From positions 26,001 through 90,000 of the forward strand of contig JAIUPN010000016.1 in NCBI GenBank assembly GCA_020160755.1: DNA of 64,000 bases, in the 5' to 3' direction. Position 1 is the stretch's first letter; every line of letters begins with the position of its first letter. Shown in pieces: positions 39,741 through 47,846 of this stretch. A program made the position numbers and the translations under genes. The stretch is from Pseudomonadota bacterium. GTDB lineage: Bacteria > Pseudomonadota > Alphaproteobacteria > Sphingomonadales > Sphingomonadaceae. A model generated the notes under the pieces. It searched no databases. It had not been told where the DNA came from and worked only from the letters and a program-made list of their open reading frames with translations.

Positions 39741-40588
39741 TGAATTCGCTGTTCCAGAACCCGATGCGGCTGCTCTTCGGCGTCGTCGTCCTTCTCGTCA
39801 TCCTGTCGCAATCGCTCGCGATCGTGCCCGAGGACAAGCAGGCGCTGATCCTGCGCTTCGGCGAGATCGAGCGGACGGTGAACCGCTACAAGCCGAACGA
39901 GGATTTCGGGCGCTCGGGCGCCGGCCTCGTCCTCCGCGTGCCGTTCACCGACGGCATCCAGTATATCGACAAGCGCATCCTCGGCGTGAACATGGAGCGC
40001 CAGCAGGTGCTCTCGACCGACCAGCAGCGCTTGCAGGTCGACGCCTTCGCGCGCTTCCGCATCACCAACCCGGTGCGCATGTACACCGCGATCCGTACCG
40101 AGGATAAGTTGCAGGCGCAGCTTGCGACGATCCTCGGCTCGTCGCTGCGCAACGAGCTTGGCAAGCGTACCTTCGCGACCTTGCTGTCGCCCGAACGCGG
40201 CGCGGTGATGGATAATATCCAGGTCGCGCTGAACCGCGAGGCGAACAAATATGGCGCCGAGATCATCGACGTCCGGATCAAGCGCGCCGACCTTCCCGAA
40301 GGCGCGACGCTCGAGGCGGCGTACAACCGGATGCGCACCGCGCGCCAGCAGGAAGCGATCTCGATCCGCGCCGAAGGCCAGAAGGAAGCGCAGATCATCC
40401 GCGGCGGCGCCGACGGCGAAGCGGCACGCATCTATGCGGCGAGCTTTGGCAAGGACCCCGACTTCTATGACTTCTACCGTGCGATGCAGAGCTATCGGCA
40501 GACCTTCCTCGGTGAAAACAACCAGGGCGGGACGTCGATTATCATGTCGGCGGACAATGAATATCTGAAGCGTTTCCGCGGCAATTGA
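39740..40588 (+). CDS. hflC: HflC, SPFH-family partner of HflK
   Basis: A 282-residue protein with an N-terminal membrane helix (about 10-28), the SPFH domain beginning I-V-P-E-D-K-Q-A-L-I-L-R-F-G-E-I, and a C-terminal helical segment (E-A-I-S-I-R-A-E-G-Q-K-E-A-Q-I-I-R). Two adjacent ATGs exist; 39740 is preferred because GGGAGG lies six bases before it. It overlaps the end of hflK. The next gene is the htrA-type protease 137 bases on, a common alphaproteobacterial arrangement for membrane protein quality control. Confidence 0.93.
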   Translation: MNSLFQNPMRLLFGVVVLLVILSQSLAIVPEDKQALILRFGEIERTVNRYKPNEDFGRSGAGLVLRVPFTDGIQYIDKRILGVNMERQQVLSTDQQRLQVDAFARFRITNPVRMYTAIRTEDKLQAQLATILGSSLRNELGKRTFATLLSPERGAVMDNIQVALNREANKYGAEIIDVRIKRADLPEGATLEAAYNRMRTARQQEAISIRAEGQKEAQIIRGGADGEAARIYAASFGKDPDFYDFYRAMQSYRQTFLGENNQGGTSIIMSADNEYLKRFRGN

Positions 40589-40615
40589 GGAGGTCGCGGC
40601 GGGCGGACGGTCCGA

Positions 40616-40658
40616 TGAACGGGATATGCAAGCGCCGTTCATGTTCAAATGCCGTTCA
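40616..40658 (+). promoter_or_regulatory. repeated GTTCA motifs upstream of the htrA-type gene
   Basis: GCCGTTCA occurs at 40634-40641 and 40651-40658; GTTCA also at 40643-40647, giving an 11-base period with the last copy. The inverted form TGAACGG is at 40616-40622. Tandem half-sites with helical-turn spacing are typical of OmpR-type response regulators; which one acts here is unknown. Confidence 0.45.
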
Positions 40659-40725
40659 GCCAGTCCGCCGCAGACCGCCGCAGCCGGGGCTGTTGAGTTT
40701 TCGAGAACGAAGAGGATTTCCGATC

Positions 40726-42219
40726 GTGCGTTATGTTTATGGCATCACTTCGGCCTTGCTGGCGGGTGGCACCGCGCTGGCGCTGGTCACCCAGTCTCCC
40801 GTCGGCGCGCAGGTCGCGCAGAATGAAAAGAGCGAAATCGCCAAGGCGGTCCCGCGTTCGGGCGCACCCGAAAGCTTCGCCGACCTCGTCGAACAGCTGC
40901 AGCCCGCGGTGGTCAACATCTCGACCAAGCAGGAAGTCACGCTCGGCGTCCGGCTGAACCCCTTCGCCGGGACGCGCGAACCGATCACGCAGGAGCAGCA
41001 GGGCGGCGGCTCGGGCTTCCTGATCTCGGCCGACGGTTATATCGTCACCAACAATCACGTGATTTCGGGCGGCCCGCGCGGCGAGGCCGTCAATCAGGTC
41101 ACGGTGACGCTGACCAACCAGAAAGAATATAAGGCGACGATCGTCGGCCGCGACGTCGCGTCCGACCTTGCGTTGCTCAAGATCGACGCGAGCGGCCTGC
41201 CGTTCGTGAAGTTCGCCGACAGCAGCACCGCGCGTGTCGGCGACTGGGTCGTCGCGATCGGCAACCCGCTCGGCCTCGGCTCGACGGTGACCGCGGGCAT
41301 CATTTCGGCGGTGCAGCGCAATATCGGGCAGGGCGGTGCCTATGACCGCTATATCCAGACCGATACTGCGATCAACCGCGGCAATTCGGGCGGCCCGCTG
41401 TTCGATCTTCAGGGCAATGTCGTCGGCATCAACAATATGCTGATCTCGCCCGTCGGTGCGAACATCGGCGTCAATTTCGCGATCCCCGCCGATGCGGCGA
41501 TCCCCGTGATCAACGCGCTGCGCGCCGGCGAAAAGGTCCAGCGCGGCTATCTGGGTATCGGCATTGCGCCGGTCGACGAGGATCTCGCGGCGGCGCTCGG
41601 CCTGCCCAAGGACCGCGGCGAATTCATCCAGCGCGTCGAACCCGGACAGGCGGGCGAAAAGGCGGGGCTGAAGCGCGGCGACGTCGTGACCAAGGTCAAT
41701 GGCAAGGAGGTCACCCCGCAACAGACCTTGTCGTACATCGTCTCGAACACCAAGCCGGGCACCCGCATTCCGCTCGAAATCATCCGCGACGGCAAGCCGA
41801 TGACGATCCAGACGCTCGTCGGCACGCGTCCGCCCGAAGAGGAACTGGCAGGCAGCAACTTCGATCCCGAGGCCGAACAGGCCGAGCCCGAGGATGCGAC
41901 CGGCGCCGCCGACAAGGCGATCCAGAACGAACTCGGCCTGTCGGTGCAGGTGGTGACCCCCGATATCGCGCGCGCGGTGGGGGTCGATGCCGGGACCAAG
42001 GGCCTCGTGATCGGCGCCGCGTCGGCGAGCAGCGACGCGGGGCGCAAGGGCCTGCGCCGCGGCGACGTGATCCTCAGCGCGAACCGGACGCCGGTGACGA
42101 CGGCCGAGGCGCTCGCCAAGGCGGTTGCCGACGCGAAGAAGGCGGGCCGCGACGCGGTCCTCCTCGAAATCCTGCGTCGCGGCGGTCCGTCGGCTTTTGT
42201 CGCGATCCGCGTGAAATAG
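40726..42219 (+). CDS. Do/HtrA (DegP-like) periplasmic serine protease
   Basis: A 497-residue exported protease. An N-terminal signal (V-R-Y-V-Y-G-I-T-S-A-L-L-A-G-G-T-A-L-A) is followed by the trypsin-like domain with His in G-Y-I-V-T-N-N-H-V, Asp in S-D-L-A-L-L-K-I-D and Ser221 in R-G-N-S-G-G-P-L. Two PDZ domains follow (about 275-365 and 400-490). It degrades or refolds misfolded envelope proteins. The start is GTG 40726 with AGAGGA nine bases upstream; earlier in-frame codons lack a signal peptide. An intrinsic terminator follows at 42246. Confidence 0.95.
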   Translation: MRYVYGITSALLAGGTALALVTQSPVGAQVAQNEKSEIAKAVPRSGAPESFADLVEQLQPAVVNISTKQEVTLGVRLNPFAGTREPITQEQQGGGSGFLISADGYIVTNNHVISGGPRGEAVNQVTVTLTNQKEYKATIVGRDVASDLALLKIDASGLPFVKFADSSTARVGDWVVAIGNPLGLGSTVTAGIISAVQRNIGQGGAYDRYIQTDTAINRGNSGGPLFDLQGNVVGINNMLISPVGANIGVNFAIPADAAIPVINALRAGEKVQRGYLGIGIAPVDEDLAAALGLPKDRGEFIQRVEPGQAGEKAGLKRGDVVTKVNGKEVTPQQTLSYIVSNTKPGTRIPLEIIRDGKPMTIQTLVGTRPPEEELAGSNFDPEAEQAEPEDATGAADKAIQNELGLSVQVVTPDIARAVGVDAGTKGLVIGAASASSDAGRKGLRRGDVILSANRTPVTTAEALAKAVADAKKAGRDAVLLEILRRGGPSAFVAIRVK

Positions 42220-42245
42220 GCTTCGGCCCTTTCCGGCCAGGACAG

Positions 42246-42278
42246 GGGCGCCGCGACCTTCGGGTCCGGCGCCCTTTT
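42246..42278 (+). terminator. intrinsic terminator after the htrA-type gene
   Basis: GGGCGCCG (42246-42253) pairs with CGGCGCCC (42267-42274); an inner GACC/GGTC pair with TTCG loop extends it, with one bulged C. TTTT follows at 42275-42278. Confidence 0.8.
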
Positions 42279-42303
42279 CATTTGCGCGCCGCCGTCAATG
42301 TTC

Positions 42304-42323
42304 ATATTATGTTCCGATAATAT
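42304..42323 (+). promoter_or_regulatory. 7-bp inverted repeat upstream of the VOC gene
   Basis: ATATTAT-GTTCCG-ATAATAT is a perfect inverted repeat with a 6-base spacer, AT-rich in a GC-rich setting, ending 18 bases before the VOC start at 42342. It looks like an operator; the cognate regulator is not evident. Confidence 0.5.
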
Positions 42324-42341
42324 CGAGTCGGGAGAATGATG

Positions 42342-42710
42342 ATGATTGGCTATGTGACGCTCGGAACAAAGGATATGGCGAAGGCGGCGGCCTTCTATGA
42401 CGCGATCGCCGCCGAGCTCGAAACGCCGCGGATGATGGAATATGAGACGTTCATCGCATGGGGCAAACCCGACGGCGGCGCGGGCATCGGCCTTACCAAG
42501 CCGTTCGACGGCAACGAGGCGACCGTCGGCAACGGTGTGATGGTTGCGCTGCAGGCAAAGGACAAGGATCAGGTCCACCGCCTCTATGACATCGCGCTCG
42601 CCAACGGCGGGACGTGCGAAGGTCCCCCGGGACCGCGCGGCGAGGGATTTTACGCCGGCTATTTCCGCGACCCCGACGGCAACAAGCTCAACGCCTTCAT
42701 CATGGGGTGA
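42342..42710 (+). CDS. VOC-family (glyoxalase-like) protein
   Basis: A 122-residue single-unit vicinal-oxygen-chelate protein: M-I-G-Y-V-T-L-G-T-K-D-M-A-K-A-A-A-F-Y-D, G-I-G-L-T-K-P-F-D-G, and G-F-Y-A-G-Y-F-R-D-P-D-G-N-K-L-N-A-F at the end. Such proteins bind a divalent metal and act as glyoxalases, dioxygenases or resistance proteins; the reaction is not deducible. Of three successive ATGs (42336, 42339, 42342) the last is best spaced from GGAGA. Confidence 0.88.
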   Translation: MIGYVTLGTKDMAKAAAFYDAIAAELETPRMMEYETFIAWGKPDGGAGIGLTKPFDGNEATVGNGVMVALQAKDKDQVHRLYDIALANGGTCEGPPGPRGEGFYAGYFRDPDGNKLNAFIMG

Positions 42711-42753
42711 ATCCCGGTCTTGGGGTGAGGAGCGGTCGTTTGCTCACCCTCTT

Positions 42754-42797
42754 TCGTCACCCTCTAACGAGCCACGTGGCTCGTTAGAGGGTGACGA
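42754..42797. repeat. 44-bp perfect palindrome
   Basis: The two 22-base halves meeting at 42775/42776 are exact reverse complements (left half begins TCGTCACCCTCTAACG, centre GCCAC-GTGGC). A partial copy of its outer arm (TCACCCTCT) lies just before it. It is in the gap between the VOC gene and the HerA-like gene and probably belongs to a repeated element family. Confidence 0.85.
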
Positions 42798-42926
42798 TGA
42801 CGGGAAGGTCCACCACCGGTCGAAACCCGCCGTCCGGTCGCCATTGGGCCATCGCCCGTTTGCCGATTGCCTGACCCGCGCCGCCGCTCTAACCTTGTCG
42901 TTCAACGACCTAGTGGAGGACAACGG

Positions 42927-44522
42927 GTGAGCGACGGCAGCACGGCAAGCGAAATCTATATCGGCCTTGGCGGCGGCGGCGCACCCGATGGGCCGCGCCA
43001 GTCGCTCGTGCTGAAGCGTGCGAACCGCCACGGGCTGATCGCAGGTGCGACCGGCACCGGCAAGACGGTGACCTTGCAGGGCCTCGCCGAAGGTTTTTCG
43101 GCCGTCGGCGTCCCCGTCTTCGTCGCCGATGTGAAGGGCGATCTGGCCGGCATGGCGATGGCGGGCAGCCCGACCGCAAAGACGCACGAGATTTTCGCCG
43201 CGCGCGCCGCTGAGATCGGCGATAGCGAATGGGCCTATCGCGACAATCCGGTCATCTTCTGGGACCTGTTCGGCGAACAGGGGCATCCCATCCGCACGAC
43301 GATTTCGGAAATGGGGCCGCTGCTGCTCGCGCGGCTGATGGGGCTCAACGAAGTGCAGGAAGGCGTCCTCGCGATCGCCTTCCGTGTCGCCGACGAACAG
43401 AATCTGCTGCTCCTCGACCTCGGCGATCTGCAGGCGATGCTCGTCTGGTGCGCTGAAAATGCCGACGAGCTAACGACCAAATATGGCAATGTGTCGAAGG
43501 CCACCGTCGGCACGATCCAGCGGCAATTGCTCACGCTCGAAAGTCAGGGCGGCGATCATTTCTTCGGCGAGCCCGCGCTCGACATTCAGGACATGATCCG
43601 GCTCGACGACAATGGCCGCGGCTATGTGAACATCCTCGCCGCCGACAAGCTGATGGCGAGCCCGAAGCTTTATGCGACCTTTCTGCTCTGGCTGCTGTCG
43701 GAGATGTTCGAGACGCTTCCAGAGGTCGGCGACCCCGACAAGCCGAAGCTCGTCTTCTTCTTCGACGAAGCGCATCTGCTGTTCGACGATGCGCCGCCGG
43801 CGCTGACCGACAAGATCGAACAGGTCGTGCGCCTGATCCGGTCGAAGGGCGTCGGTGTCTATTTTGTCACGCAAAACCCGATCGACATTCCCGAAGATGT
43901 CGCGGGCCAGCTCGGCAACCGCGTCCAGCACGCGCTGCGCGCCTTTACCCCGCGCGACCAGAAAGCGGTGAAGGCTGCGGCAGAAACCTTCCGCCCGAAC
44001 CCCAAAGTCGACGTCGCGCGCGAGATTACCGAACTCAAGGTCGGCGAGGCGCTGGTGTCGCTGCTGATGGCCGATGGTGCTCCGTCGCCCGTCGAGCGCA
44101 CTTTGATCAAGCCGCCCTGCTCGCGGGCAGGTCCGCTCGACGCCAAGGAGCGCGCGATCCTCAAGTCGATCTCGCCCGTCGCCGATAAATATGACACGCC
44201 GGTCAACCGCGAGAGCGCCGAGGAACTCCTCGCGGCGAAGGCCGAACAGGCGCAGGCGGCCGCCGTCGAAGCCAAGGCGCAGGTCGAGGCCGACAAGCAG
44301 GCAGCGATCGCCGCGAAGGAAGAGGCGAAGCGCAAGGTCGCCGAGGAGAAAGAGCGGCTGCGGCTTGAAAAGGCGGCGGAGCGCGAGGCCGCGAAGCCCA
44401 GCTTCACCGACAAGATGGTGCAATCGGCGGCGCGCTCGGCGGCAACGAGCCTCGGCCGGCAGGTCGCGGGCAAATTCGGCGGCCAGCTCATGCGCGGTAT
44501 CTTGGGCAGCCTGTTCAAATGA
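42927..44522 (+). CDS. HerA-like ATPase (DUF853 helicase family)
   Basis: A 531-residue P-loop ATPase of the HerA/FtsK superfamily. Walker A is G-A-T-G-T-G-K-T near residue 41; Walker B is V-F-F-F-D-E-A-H-L-L-F. DUF853-type signatures include V-A-D-V-K-G-D-L-A-G. A long charged Ala/Lys/Glu coiled coil (about 435-500) precedes a hydrophobic/basic tail. These are hexameric DNA- or protein-translocating motors of unclear role. GTG 42927 is fixed by GGAGGA six bases upstream. A globin-like gene overlaps its end by ATGA. Confidence 0.92.
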   Translation: MSDGSTASEIYIGLGGGGAPDGPRQSLVLKRANRHGLIAGATGTGKTVTLQGLAEGFSAVGVPVFVADVKGDLAGMAMAGSPTAKTHEIFAARAAEIGDSEWAYRDNPVIFWDLFGEQGHPIRTTISEMGPLLLARLMGLNEVQEGVLAIAFRVADEQNLLLLDLGDLQAMLVWCAENADELTTKYGNVSKATVGTIQRQLLTLESQGGDHFFGEPALDIQDMIRLDDNGRGYVNILAADKLMASPKLYATFLLWLLSEMFETLPEVGDPDKPKLVFFFDEAHLLFDDAPPALTDKIEQVVRLIRSKGVGVYFVTQNPIDIPEDVAGQLGNRVQHALRAFTPRDQKAVKAAAETFRPNPKVDVAREITELKVGEALVSLLMADGAPSPVERTLIKPPCSRAGPLDAKERAILKSISPVADKYDTPVNRESAEELLAAKAEQAQAAAVEAKAQVEADKQAAIAAKEEAKRKVAEEKERLRLEKAAEREAAKPSFTDKMVQSAARSAATSLGRQVAGKFGGQLMRGILGSLFK

Positions 44523-44959
44523 CCGGGGCGCCCGCGATGGAGGCGAGCCTTGCTGCCGTCGCCGACGCGGGCATCGATATCCGCCACGCCTTGTTCGACC
44601 GCTTCTTTGCGGCCTACCCCGAACGGCGCGCGAGCTTCATGGTCGTCGACGCCTCGTCGCGGCGGATGACCGACGAGACGTTGCAGATGATGTTCGGGCT
44701 GGCAAAGGGTGACGGCTGGGTGTGGCCTCTGGTCACCGAGCTGGTGCATACGCACCGTGCCTATGGTCCGCTGCCGATCGCCGAATATGACGCCTTCATC
44801 GACATGACGGTCGCCGAACTGGGCGCGGCGGCGGGCGCGGCGTGGACGAGTGAATGCGCCGCCGCCTGGACCGGGCAGGCCGAAGCCCTGAAGGCGATGA
44901 TTCGCCGTGCGCGTGCCGAGTGGCAGGCGGCGCTGCCCGATCCCGCGACGGCGGTCTGA
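44519..44959 (+). CDS. globin-like protein
   Basis: A 146-residue, all-helical protein whose pattern fits a bacterial globin. Helix A/B reads I-R-H-A-L-F-D-R-F-F-A-A-Y-P-E-R. A proximal-histidine candidate is His79 in L-V-H-T-H-R-A-Y-G, four residues before Gly as in flavohemoglobins. Then come E-Y-D-A-F-I-D-M-T and W-T-S-E-C-A-A-A-W in the G/H helices. Heme binding is inferred from this. Its start overlaps the HerA-like stop (ATGA), so both are translated together. It could instead be a heme-free globin-fold sensor. Confidence 0.65.
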   Translation: MTGAPAMEASLAAVADAGIDIRHALFDRFFAAYPERRASFMVVDASSRRMTDETLQMMFGLAKGDGWVWPLVTELVHTHRAYGPLPIAEYDAFIDMTVAELGAAAGAAWTSECAAAWTGQAEALKAMIRRARAEWQAALPDPATAV

Positions 44960-45012
44960 CCTGCCGTTTCTGACGGCTCGACTCGGGCGCCGAATTGCGG
45001 CAGCTTCGTTTC

Positions 45013-46299
45013 ATGACAAGACCTGTATTGCCCGGAGAGGTCGCCGCCGCCGTCGTCAATCCCGCCGCTTACGGGGCGTGGGATCCGTTGCACGAACAAC
45101 TGGCATGGGCGCGCGCCAACGCGCCGCTCGCGGTTGCGGAGAATCACGATCACGACCCCTTCTGGCTCGTGACGCGGCATGCCGACATCATGGCGATCAG
45201 CCGCGATCCGCAGCGCTTTGCGAACGGTATCCGGCCGACGGTGCTGACCAATCGCGACGGCGAAGCGCTGGCGCGCGCGGCGACGCCGAACAATGACGGG
45301 CATCTGATCCGCTCGCTGGTCCAGATGGATGCGCCCGATCATATGAAATACCGGCTGCTGACACAGAGCTGGTTCATGCCCAAGAATCTGAAGATCGTCG
45401 AAGAGCGCATCCGGCAAATCGCGCGCGAGACGGTCGACCATATGCTCGAGGCGGGTGGGACATGTGATTTCGCACGCGATGTCGCGGCGCATTATCCGCT
45501 GCGCGTCATTATGGACATATTGGGCGTCCCGCCCGAGGACGAGCCGCGGATGCTGATGCTGACGCAGCAGCTGTTCGGGCCGACCGACCCCGAACTGAAC
45601 CGCAGCCGCGAGGCGATCACCAGCGCCGAGCAGGCGATCGCGATGCTCAACTATGTCATCGCCGACTTCGAGAATTACTTCGGCACGCTCACTGCCGATC
45701 GCCGCGCCAACCCGCGCGAGGACATCGCGACGGTCATTGCGAACGCCATGGTCGGCGGCGAACAGATCCCCGACCGCGAACTCGCCGGCTATTATATGAT
45801 CATCGCGACGGCGGGGCACGACACGACGAGCGCTTCGACGGCGGGTGCGATCATGGAACTCGCGAAGAATCCGGCACTGTTCGAACGCTTTCGTGGCGCC
45901 GAAAGCGACAAGGCCGGCTTGATCGAGGAAGCGATTCGCTGGACCACCCCGGTCCAGCATTTCATGCGCAGCGCTAGGCAAGATGTCGAAATCGGCGGGC
46001 AGACGATCCGCGAAGGCGACTGGCTGATGCTCAACTATGTTTCGGGCAATCGGGACGAGGCCGTGTTCGGCGACCCCTTCGCTTTCGATCCCGACCGCGA
46101 GAAGAACCAGCAGATCGCCTTTGGCTTTGGCGCGCATGTCTGCCTTGGGCAGCATTTGGCACGTATGGAAATGCGCATATTGATGGAAGAGCTGCTGCCG
46201 CGGCTCAAAAGCCTCGACCTCACGGGCGCGCCGGCACGCGTCGAATCGGTTTTCGTCGGCGGGTTGAAGCGCCTGCCGATCCGGTTCGAGGCGGCATAG
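45013..46299 (+). CDS. cytochrome P450
   Basis: A 428-residue soluble class-I-type P450 monooxygenase. It has the I-helix oxygen-activation motif A-G-H-D-T-T-S, the K-helix E-x-x-R-type region (E-E-A-I-R-W) and the heme-ligand loop F-G-F-G-A-H-V-C-L-G-Q-H with Cys377. There is no membrane anchor. It needs a ferredoxin and reductase, neither of which is adjacent; the substrate is unknown. The ATG at 45013 has no strong ribosome binding site; an in-frame TTG lies at 44995. Confidence 0.93.
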   Translation: MTRPVLPGEVAAAVVNPAAYGAWDPLHEQLAWARANAPLAVAENHDHDPFWLVTRHADIMAISRDPQRFANGIRPTVLTNRDGEALARAATPNNDGHLIRSLVQMDAPDHMKYRLLTQSWFMPKNLKIVEERIRQIARETVDHMLEAGGTCDFARDVAAHYPLRVIMDILGVPPEDEPRMLMLTQQLFGPTDPELNRSREAITSAEQAIAMLNYVIADFENYFGTLTADRRANPREDIATVIANAMVGGEQIPDRELAGYYMIIATAGHDTTSASTAGAIMELAKNPALFERFRGAESDKAGLIEEAIRWTTPVQHFMRSARQDVEIGGQTIREGDWLMLNYVSGNRDEAVFGDPFAFDPDREKNQQIAFGFGAHVCLGQHLARMEMRILMEELLPRLKSLDLTGAPARVESVFVGGLKRLPIRFEAA

Positions 46300-46343
46300 A
46301 CGATACTCCGGTCGCCACATGCGGCGTACCGTCGGCAGGAAAT

Positions 46344-46371
46344 GGAACAAAGTCCGCGCCAGTGGCGTTTT
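46344..46371 (+). promoter_or_regulatory. EcfG-type general stress promoter
   Basis: GGAAC (46344-46348), a 17-base spacer and CGTTTT (46366-46371) match the alphaproteobacterial EcfG consensus (GGAAC-N16-17-CGTT). The predicted start is about 20 bases before the ATG at 46399. It is the only full match I found upstream of a gene in this window. Confidence 0.65.
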
Positions 46372-46398
46372 TCGGCGGCTTGCTGAAAGGACTTCGTG

Positions 46399-46635
46399 AT
46401 GAATCTTTGGAAAAAAGCCGCAATTTCAGTCGCTGCGACTTCGATGACGCTCTCGCCGGTGGCTGCGCTGGCGGCACCCGGCATCGGAGGTGCCAGCGCG
46501 GTTTCGGTCACCGAGGGTCAAAATGAACTCGAAGGTGCAAGCTGGATCGCAATCGTGCTCGGCCTCGCGATTATCGGCGGCGGCATCTGGCTGCTGGTCG
46601 ACGACGATGGTGACGACGCTCCCGTCAGCCCGTAA
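46399..46635 (+). CDS. small exported membrane protein, likely general-stress gene
   Basis: A 78-residue protein with a signal peptide (1-26, cleavage near A-L-A-A), a short Ser/Glu-rich middle and one membrane helix (about 49-67, W-I-A-I-V-L-G-L-A-I-I-G-G-G-I-W-L-L), ending in an acidic tail (V-D-D-D-G-D-D). AAAGGA seven bases upstream selects ATG 46399. No family is recognised. The EcfG-type promoter upstream suggests induction by the PhyR-EcfG general stress response. Confidence 0.75.
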   Translation: MNLWKKAAISVAATSMTLSPVAALAAPGIGGASAVSVTEGQNELEGASWIAIVLGLAIIGGGIWLLVDDDGDDAPVSP

Positions 46636-46697
46636 ATTCGCGCCGACGCCGGGAATGGCCTTCTCCCGATAAGGAGGAGCCTGTTCGTTCCCGAAGG

Positions 46698-47108
46698 CTA
46701 GGCTTTCTCGCCCGGAAAAAAGCGCGCGATGACGTCGCTCGCAAGCCGCGCGGGGCGCAGCGTCTCTGCATCGATGCAGCACCAGCTCGACTTCACCTCG
46801 GCGAGCACATCCTCGCCGCGCTTGATGATCGTTTCATAGAAGGCGCGCGCGCCCTGGACCTTTTCGAGGATGACGGTCGCAATGACCTGATCGTCGAGGA
46901 AGGCAGGGCGGCGATAGGTGATCTCGTGCTTCAGCGCGACCCACAGATGCGCCGCGACCGCGTCGGGCGGCGCGATATGGCGCCAGTGCGCGAGCACCGC
47001 TTCCTGCACCCAGCTCAGATAATGGGCGTTGTTGACGTGCCCCATGAAATCGATCTGATCGGCGCCGACTTTGATGTCGTGGTCGTGCGGGAGCGAGGCT
47101 GCGGTCAT
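46698..47108 (-). CDS. acyl-CoA thioesterase (4-hydroxybenzoyl-CoA thioesterase-like, hotdog fold)
   Basis: A 136-residue hotdog-fold hydrolase with the signature D-F-M-G-H-V-N-N-A-H-Y-L-S-W, whose Asp is catalytic, and T-Y-R-R-P-A-F-L-D-D. It hydrolyses acyl-CoA to free acid and CoA; the substrate is not deducible. Just before its start is TGACA-CTAA-TGTCA (47114-47127), a perfect inverted repeat that might be an operator. It is separated from the upstream queF by a 28-bp inverted repeat. Confidence 0.88.
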   Translation of the reverse strand: MTAASLPHDHDIKVGADQIDFMGHVNNAHYLSWVQEAVLAHWRHIAPPDAVAAHLWVALKHEITYRRPAFLDDQVIATVILEKVQGARAFYETIIKRGEDVLAEVKSSWCCIDAETLRPARLASDVIARFFPGEKA

Positions 47109-47169
47109 ATCGCTGACACTAATGTCAATATTTTGTGACGGAAAGATGAATTATCATCGTTGAAGAGAA

Positions 47170-47250
47170 ACGGTACCGGCCCGCTCCCCACCCGGCCGCC
47201 CCAACGATAGTAGCCTACAGGAGGCCGGGTGGGGAGCGGGCCGGTGCCGT
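47170..47250. repeat. 28-bp inverted repeat with 25-base loop
   Basis: Arms at 47170-47197 and 47223-47250 are reverse complements except for one T-G pair, so the transcript would form a very stable stem. It lies just after the queF stop (47257, leftward) and before the thioesterase start (47108). There is no T run; it could insulate the two genes or be a REP/MITE-like element. Confidence 0.75.
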
Positions 47251-47256
47251 CTCGAA

Positions 47257-47727
47257 CTAGCCGCGCCCGCGATAGGGGGCGACGCCCTGATCGGGGAGCC
47301 ACAGCCCCTCCGGCGGCGTGCCCGATTGCCAGAAAACGTCGATCGGAATGCCGCCGCGCGGATACCAGTAACCGCCGATGCGCAGCCAGCGGGGCTGCAT
47401 CTCGTCGAACAGTCGCCGGCCGATGCCGACGGTGCAATCTTCGTGAAAACCCGCATGGTTGCGAAATGACCCGAGGAAGAGCTTGAGGCTCTTCGATTCG
47501 ACGATCGTTTCGCCCGGCGCATAGTCGATCACGAGATGCGCGAAATCGGGCTGGCCGGTGACCGGGCACAGCGAAGTGAATTCGGGCGCCGCGAAGCGAA
47601 CGAGATAAAGATCGCCGACGCGCGGATTGGGGACATAGTCGAGCACCGCAGCTTCGGGCGCGGCAGGAAGTTCACTCGATTGGCCGAGATGTTTCGGCGC
47701 GAGCGGTGTGGGGGTGGAATCGGTCAT
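47257..47727 (-). CDS. queF: NADPH-dependent preQ0 reductase
   Basis: A 156-residue tunnel-fold enzyme reducing 7-cyano-7-deazaguanine to preQ1 in queuosine biosynthesis. Catalytic Cys54 lies in E-F-T-S-L-C-P-V-T-G-Q-P-D-F with Asp61; E-S-K-S-L-K-L-F-L and F-R-N-H-A-G-F-H-E-D-C are the other QueF signatures. Length is that of the short (type I) class. No other queuosine genes are adjacent. It is divergent from the proline-rich membrane protein gene at 47847. Confidence 0.96.
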   Translation of the reverse strand: MTDSTPTPLAPKHLGQSSELPAAPEAAVLDYVPNPRVGDLYLVRFAAPEFTSLCPVTGQPDFAHLVIDYAPGETIVESKSLKLFLGSFRNHAGFHEDCTVGIGRRLFDEMQPRWLRIGGYWYPRGGIPIDVFWQSGTPPEGLWLPDQGVAPYRGRG

Positions 47728-47846
47728 GGAAAGGCTCTAGTGCGCAGCGCGGCCGATGTCACCGATCTGTTGGACGGCGCGGCCGGGTTCAGCGCCAATT
47801 CAGCGGCGCCGGACGAAGAGTTACGGTTCGGGATCGCGGAAACAGA

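Noticed and set aside
47114..47127. TGACA-CTAA-TGTCA as an Fnr site before the thioesterase gene
   Set aside because: Good inverted repeat, but the half-sites and spacing do not match TTGAT-N4-ATCAA; left as an unassigned repeat.
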